A stretch of DNA of 10,488 nucleotides, from NCBI GenBank assembly GCA_036274055.1, contig DASUGM010000338.1, positions 1 to 10,488 of the forward strand, given 5' to 3'. The stretch comes from DASUGM01 sp036274055. GTDB lineage: Bacteria; Acidobacteriota; Vicinamibacteria; Vicinamibacterales; SCN-69-37. Shown here in pieces: positions 5,875 through 10,488 of the stretch (within the stretch, counting starts at the first letter, position 1; each line of letters begins with the position of its first letter). Both the position numbers and the translations under genes were made by a program. The notes under the pieces were generated by a model, which did not search any database, was not told the origin of the DNA, and was given only the letters and a program-made list of their open reading frames with translations.

Positions 5875-8409
5875 ATGGCTCGAATCGGTCGGTTTCATGG
5901 CGCTGCTGGCTGGCTATTGGTCGCACTCCTCGGGATCTCGGCCTCATCCGCGCCCCTCGCTCAGCAGCCGACGCCACCCTCTTCCGCTCCGCGTGTGCGC
6001 GTGTCGTTCGACGACGGCTGGCGCTTCAAGCCGGGCGAATCCGAAGGCGCGCAAGCGCCGGGATTCGACGACGCGGCGTGGGAGCCCGTCGATCTGCCGC
6101 ACGACTTCATGATCGAAGGCAAAGGCCAGGCGATTGTCGTGCCCGGCGGGCGGCAGGGCGGCCGCGGCAATGCGAATCTGCCCGAGACGCCGGAGGGGCC
6201 GTTCGATCCCCGCAGTCCCGGCGGCAGCGGCAACGGTTACCTCAATGGCGGCATCGGCTGGTACCGCAAGACCTTCACCGCGCCGGCGACGACGCCGGCC
6301 AGCCGCGTGTTTGTGCAGTTCGAAGGCATCTACATGAACGCCGAGATCTGGCTCAACGGCGAGAAGCTCGGCGGCCGGCCGTACGGGTACTCGACGTTCG
6401 AGCTCGATCTGACGCCGCGGCTCCGCGCCGGCGCGTCGAACGTCCTGGCCGTGCGCGTCTACGTGCCGCAGCCGTCGTCGCGCTGGTACTCCGGCGCCGG
6501 CATCTATCGTCACGTCTGGTTGACGACGACGGAGTCGCTGCACCTGGCGCGCTGGGGAACGGTGATCACGACGCCGGAAGTCAGCGAGCTGCGCGCCAGC
6601 GTGCGCGTGAAGATCGCGGTCGCCAACGAGACGCCGCGGCCGGCGAGCGCGGTGGTGGAGACGGTTCTGCTCGATCACACCGGTCGCGAGATGACGCGCA
6701 GCCGTGGCGGTCTGGAGATCCCAGCCAGCGGTAGCGCCTCGACGTCGGCCGATCTGACGCTGCCGAAACCGCGGCGCTGGTCGGTGAGCGATCCCTATCT
6801 CTACACGATCGAGTCTCGCGTTCGAGTCGGCGGTCGTCTCGTCGATCTCGAGCGCACGCCGTTCGGCGTCCGGACCATCGAGTTCAACACCGACGGCACG
6901 TTCGCGCTCAACGGCGTCCCGATGAAGATTTTCGGCGTCTGCCTGCACCACGATCTCGGTCCGCTCGGCGCCGCCGCGTTCGACCGCGGCATCGAGCGGC
7001 AGCTCGAGATCATGAAACGGATGGGCGTCAACGCGATCCGCACCAGCCACAATCCGCCGGCGCCGGCGCTGCTCGATCTCACCGATCGGCTGGGCTTCGT
7101 CGTCATGGACGAAGCCTTCGACGAGTGGAAGCAGAACAAGACCCGCTTCGGCTACGGCCAGTTCTTCGACGAGTGGAGCGAGCGCGACATCCGCGACCTG
7201 GTCCAGCGCGATCGCAATCACCCGAGCGTGGTGATGTGGAGCATCGGCAACGAAATTCCCGAGCAGCGCAACCAGGAGGCGGGCGCGGCGATGTCAGCGC
7301 GGCTGGCGGCGTTCGTGCGCGACGAGGATCCGACGCGGCCGGTGACCGCGGCGATGAACAACCCGACACAGGCGCTGGCGACCGGCTTCGCCAAGCCGCT
7401 CGACTTGTTTGGCGTCAACTACAACCTCGGCGTCTACGAGTCGGTGAAGGGCAGCAAGGGCTACGCCTCGGAGACGTCGTCGAATTACAGCTCGCGCGAT
7501 CAGTACAACCTGACGCTGAAGGACGGCGCCGTACAGATCGTCAACCAGCTCGACAACCACACGACGTCGTACGACCTCGACTTCCCGCGCTGGGGTAACA
7601 CCGCCGAGAAGCAATTCCAGGCCCTCGCGGCCGCGCCGTGGATGGCGGGGGAGTTCGTCTGGACCGGTCTCGACTACATCGGCGAGCCGACGCCGTTCAA
7701 CTGGCCGAATCGCAGCTCGTCATTCGGCATCGTCGACCTCGTCGGGTTTCCGAAAGATCGGTTCTACCTCTATCAGAGTAAGTGGACGACCGCGCCGGTG
7801 CTGCACATCCTGCCGCACTGGAACTGGCCGGACGAGTTCAAAGGCAAGTCGATTCCGGTCTGGGCGTACACGAACGCGGATTCGGTCGAGTTGTTTCTCA
7901 ATGGCCGTTCGCTCGGACGTCGTGACTGGACCAACGTGACGGCGACGCATCTGGCGTGGGACGTGCCGTACGCGCCCGGGACCTTGCGCGCAGTTGGACG
8001 GAAGGGCGGCAAGGTCATCGCTGAGGACATCGTCGAGACGACGGGCGCCGCGGCAAAGATCGAGCTGGTCGCGGATCGCGCGCAGATTCGCGCCGACGGA
8101 CAGGACTTGTCGTTCGTGACCGTGCGCGTCGTCGATGCCAAGGGACGGCTCTGTCGCGCCTGCGGCAATCAATCGATCGCGTTCACGTTGACCGGCGGCG
8201 GATCGATCGCCGGCGTCGACAACGGCGATCCCACCAACCACGAGCCGTTCGTCGGCGCGACGAAGACGGCGGCGACGCATCGCGCGTTCAACGGACTGGC
8301 ACTCGTTGTCATTCGGGCGCCCAAAGGCGCGGCGACACTGAACCTGAGTGCGACTGCCGCCGGGCTGACGCCGGCGACGACGGCGATTCGCGCCGGCGCG
8401 GTCCGGTAA
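5875..8409 (+). CDS. Exported glycoside hydrolase family 2 enzyme, probable beta-galactosidase
   Basis: An 844-residue retaining glycosidase, probably periplasmic or secreted. Residues 1-29 form a signal peptide with a likely cut after APLA. Domains in order: sugar-binding jelly roll at about 45-222, Ig-like domain at about 223-335, TIM barrel at about 340-635, DUF4982-like domain at about 642-722, and a GH2_C5-like C-terminal domain at about 723-844. The acid/base is Glu460 in SIGNEI and the nucleophile is Glu593 in MAGEFVWTGLDY. GVCLHHDLG and RTSHNPPAP are characteristic of GH2 beta-galactosidases with this domain order; beta-glucuronidase or another exo-glycosidase activity remains possible. 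A glycine-rich stretch of about 25 residues is inserted near 83-107, and a CxxC pair lies at C760/C763. The ATG at 5875 is chosen for the signal peptide and the -10 spacing; an ATG at 5866 is possible. No transporter or regulator for its sugar is next to it. Confidence 0.92.
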   Translation: MARIGRFHGAAGWLLVALLGISASSAPLAQQPTPPSSAPRVRVSFDDGWRFKPGESEGAQAPGFDDAAWEPVDLPHDFMIEGKGQAIVVPGGRQGGRGNANLPETPEGPFDPRSPGGSGNGYLNGGIGWYRKTFTAPATTPASRVFVQFEGIYMNAEIWLNGEKLGGRPYGYSTFELDLTPRLRAGASNVLAVRVYVPQPSSRWYSGAGIYRHVWLTTTESLHLARWGTVITTPEVSELRASVRVKIAVANETPRPASAVVETVLLDHTGREMTRSRGGLEIPASGSASTSADLTLPKPRRWSVSDPYLYTIESRVRVGGRLVDLERTPFGVRTIEFNTDGTFALNGVPMKIFGVCLHHDLGPLGAAAFDRGIERQLEIMKRMGVNAIRTSHNPPAPALLDLTDRLGFVVMDEAFDEWKQNKTRFGYGQFFDEWSERDIRDLVQRDRNHPSVVMWSIGNEIPEQRNQEAGAAMSARLAAFVRDEDPTRPVTAAMNNPTQALATGFAKPLDLFGVNYNLGVYESVKGSKGYASETSSNYSSRDQYNLTLKDGAVQIVNQLDNHTTSYDLDFPRWGNTAEKQFQALAAAPWMAGEFVWTGLDYIGEPTPFNWPNRSSSFGIVDLVGFPKDRFYLYQSKWTTAPVLHILPHWNWPDEFKGKSIPVWAYTNADSVELFLNGRSLGRRDWTNVTATHLAWDVPYAPGTLRAVGRKGGKVIAEDIVETTGAAAKIELVADRAQIRADGQDLSFVTVRVVDAKGRLCRACGNQSIAFTLTGGGSIAGVDNGDPTNHEPFVGATKTAATHRAFNGLALVVIRAPKGAATLNLSATAAGLTPATTAIRAGAVR

Positions 8410-8599
8410 GGACGATGACGATGACGGTTGCTTCGAAAACGAGACCCGTGAACCGCGGAGCTCTCCGCGCCCATCTGGGAGCAGATTAACGCCTGGGCGG
8501 CGTCGAGCGTTACTTCAGAACCCAACAGAAAAAGTACACCAGCGAAGCACGTTCGAGGTCCCCGCGTCCCCGACGTACCTCGCGTACCCGCGTACCGGT
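8410..8599. other. Convergent intergenic region between GH2 and kinase genes
   Basis: This 190-bp gap between two convergent stop codons has no supportable gene. It contains a GC-rich hairpin near 8454-8469 and a run of degenerate repeats at its right end. The plus-strand frame around 8473-8505 reads IWEQINAWAAS, which could be a decayed coding remnant, but nothing around it supports that. Confidence 0.6.
8454..8469. terminator. GC-rich hairpin, possible bidirectional terminator without a T-run
   Basis: CGCGGA (8454-8459) pairs with TCCGCG (8464-8469) around the loop GCTC. The hairpin lies 45 bases after the GH2 stop and could slow transcription from either side. No T-run follows on either strand, so it is not a classical intrinsic terminator. 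Confidence 0.3.

Positions 8600-8604
<5 letters not shown>
8571..8604. repeat. Degenerate 8-9 bp tandem repeat (CGCGTACC-like)
   Basis: TACC recurs at 8576, 8585, 8593 and 8601, spaced 9, 8 and 8 bases, within units resembling CGCGTACC. The last unit runs into the stop codon of the kinase gene (8600-8602). The copies are too degenerate to name a family. Confidence 0.45.
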
Positions 8605-10240
<1,636 letters not shown>

Positions 10241-10247
10241 CGGGGCT

Positions 10248-10253
10248 ATTCTC
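10248..10253 (-). promoter_or_regulatory. Possible -10 element giving a leaderless mRNA for the kinase gene
   Basis: The minus strand reads GAGAAT, ending 7 bases before the ATG at 10240. This is the same AAT-to-start spacing as at the other two genes. The sequence GGAGAG slightly upstream is too far from the ATG to be a good ribosome-binding site. Confidence 0.28.
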
Positions 10254-10267
10254 TCCGATGCCGCCGC

Positions 10268-10285
10268 CCATCGGCGATCGCCGAT
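10268..10285. repeat. 18-bp repeat with a 16-bp perfect palindrome, copy 1
   Basis: Positions 10270-10285 read ATCGGCGATCGCCGAT, which is its own reverse complement and contains GCGATCGC at the centre. With the two preceding bases CC it matches the copy at 10471-10488 exactly. The symmetry fits a dimeric DNA-binding protein site. No known operator consensus is recognised. Confidence 0.85.
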
Positions 10286-10340
10286 CGGGTGATCGGGCGA
10301 TGGCAGAGCATCGTGCGATGGTGCGATCGCGCGAAGGCTC
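10283..10340. repeat. Degenerate 8-bp tandem repeat (GATSGNGC-like)
   Basis: Successive units read gatcgggt, gatcgggc, gatggcag, a 10-base irregular unit ending catcgtgc, gatggtgc, gatcgcgc and gaaggctc. The run lies between the first palindrome copy and the 20-bp repeats. The period is clear for most units, but they are not identical. Confidence 0.5.
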
Positions 10341-10400
10341 GGCTGAGAATAGAGGTCCCGCGCTGAGAATAGAGGTCCCGCGCTCAGTATAGAGGTCCCG
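10341..10400. repeat. Three tandem copies of a 20-bp unit upstream of the kinase gene
   Basis: Units at 10341-10360, 10361-10380 and 10381-10400 have the consensus SGCTGAGAATAGAGGTCCCG. Copies 1 and 2 differ only at the first base; copy 3 differs from copy 2 at two bases (CTCAGTAT for CTGAGAAT). The 20-bp period is not a multiple of three, so the array is not built as protein repeats. It is close to two turns of DNA, which would put all copies on the same face. On the minus strand copy 3 contains TATACT, a fair -10 sequence, but no clear -35 precedes it. Confidence 0.93.
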
Positions 10401-10431
10401 CGCCCACCGCATTTCAGCAGAGCCGTTCGCC

Positions 10432-10445
10432 CGATCGCGCGATCG
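10432..10445. repeat. 14-bp perfect palindrome
   Basis: CGATCGCGCGATCG is its own reverse complement. It belongs to the same CGATCG-rich sequence as the neighbouring palindromes and lies between the 20-bp repeats and the second 18-bp copy. Confidence 0.7.
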
Positions 10446-10470
10446 CCCACGCTCTGTCATGGCCCGATGT

Positions 10471-10488
10471 CCATCGGCGATCGCCGAT
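10471..10488. repeat. 18-bp repeat with a 16-bp perfect palindrome, copy 2 (at the window edge)
   Basis: An exact copy of 10268-10285, in the same orientation by its CC prefix, ending on the last base of the window. The repeat may extend further. Just upstream CCGATG (10464-10469) and CATCGG (10472-10477) form an extra short inverted repeat overlapping it. Confidence 0.85.

Noticed and set aside
5944..7221. A 425-codon open frame antisense to the GH2 gene
   Set aside because: It is Arg/Ala-rich with no recognisable motif and mirrors GH2 codons; it is a shadow.
8473..8505. Possible coding remnant reading IWEQINAWAAS on the plus strand
   Set aside because: It is only 11 codons, has no start and no supporting context, and I cannot link it to a family.
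10341..10400. CRISPR array
   Set aside because: The 20-bp units are directly adjacent without spacers, and no cas gene is nearby.
10241..10450. A 70-codon N-terminal extension of the kinase
   Set aside because: It runs through 20-bp tandem repeats in changing frames and through palindromes, giving a product with no protein-like pattern. The ATG at 10240 is preferred.
10261..10488. Replication origin or parS-like centromere in the palindrome-rich region
   Set aside because: No DnaA boxes, no AT-rich unwinding stretch, no dnaA/parB-type neighbours, and the palindromes do not resemble the parS consensus.

Overview
The window is GC-rich, densely packed bacterial chromosome with short gene gaps and GC-rich third codon positions. 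The clearest taxonomic hint is the gene at the left edge. It is the C-terminal half of a MacB/FtsX-type permease of the large kind (ADOP-like) that is abundant in Acidobacteriota. Together with the secreted GH2 enzyme, the Hanks-type Ser/Thr kinase and the leaderless-looking starts, this suggests an Acidobacteriota member, perhaps Vicinamibacteria. The assignment is an inference; there is no rRNA or marker gene to confirm it.

Layout from left to right. Positions 1-1269 (+) hold the partial permease. Positions 1277-2200 (-) hold an exported metallo-beta-lactamase-fold hydrolase that meets it tail to tail. Positions 2248-2308 hold an intrinsic terminator with two alternative folds. Positions 2313-2960 (-) encode a lipoprotein with a DNRLRE/CBM96-like beta domain. 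A 58-bp divergent promoter region then separates it from 3019-4986 (+), a five-helix membrane protein with an LtaS/OpgB-type sulfatase-fold catalytic domain. Positions 4952-5797 (-) encode a classical short-chain dehydrogenase whose end overlaps the sulfatase-fold gene by 35 bp. A 77-bp divergent gap leads to 5875-8409 (+), an exported glycoside hydrolase family 2 enzyme, probably a beta-galactosidase. A 190-bp convergent gap holds a small hairpin and degenerate short repeats. Positions 8600-10240 (-) encode a membrane Ser/Thr kinase with its six helices on the N-terminal side of the kinase domain. The last 248 bp, upstream of the kinase, are non-coding and full of repeats: three 20-bp tandem units, degenerate 8-bp units and two copies of a 16-bp perfect palindrome.

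The genes do not form one pathway. Most are single transcription units in alternating orientation, and several concern the envelope or exterior: permease, exported hydrolase, lipoprotein, membrane phosphotransferase-like enzyme, exported glycosidase and membrane kinase. I see no CRISPR array, tRNA, rRNA, transposase or phage gene. I see no convincing new multi-gene system. The most unusual material is the repeat-rich region upstream of the kinase, the kinase topology and the altered metal site of the MBL-fold protein.
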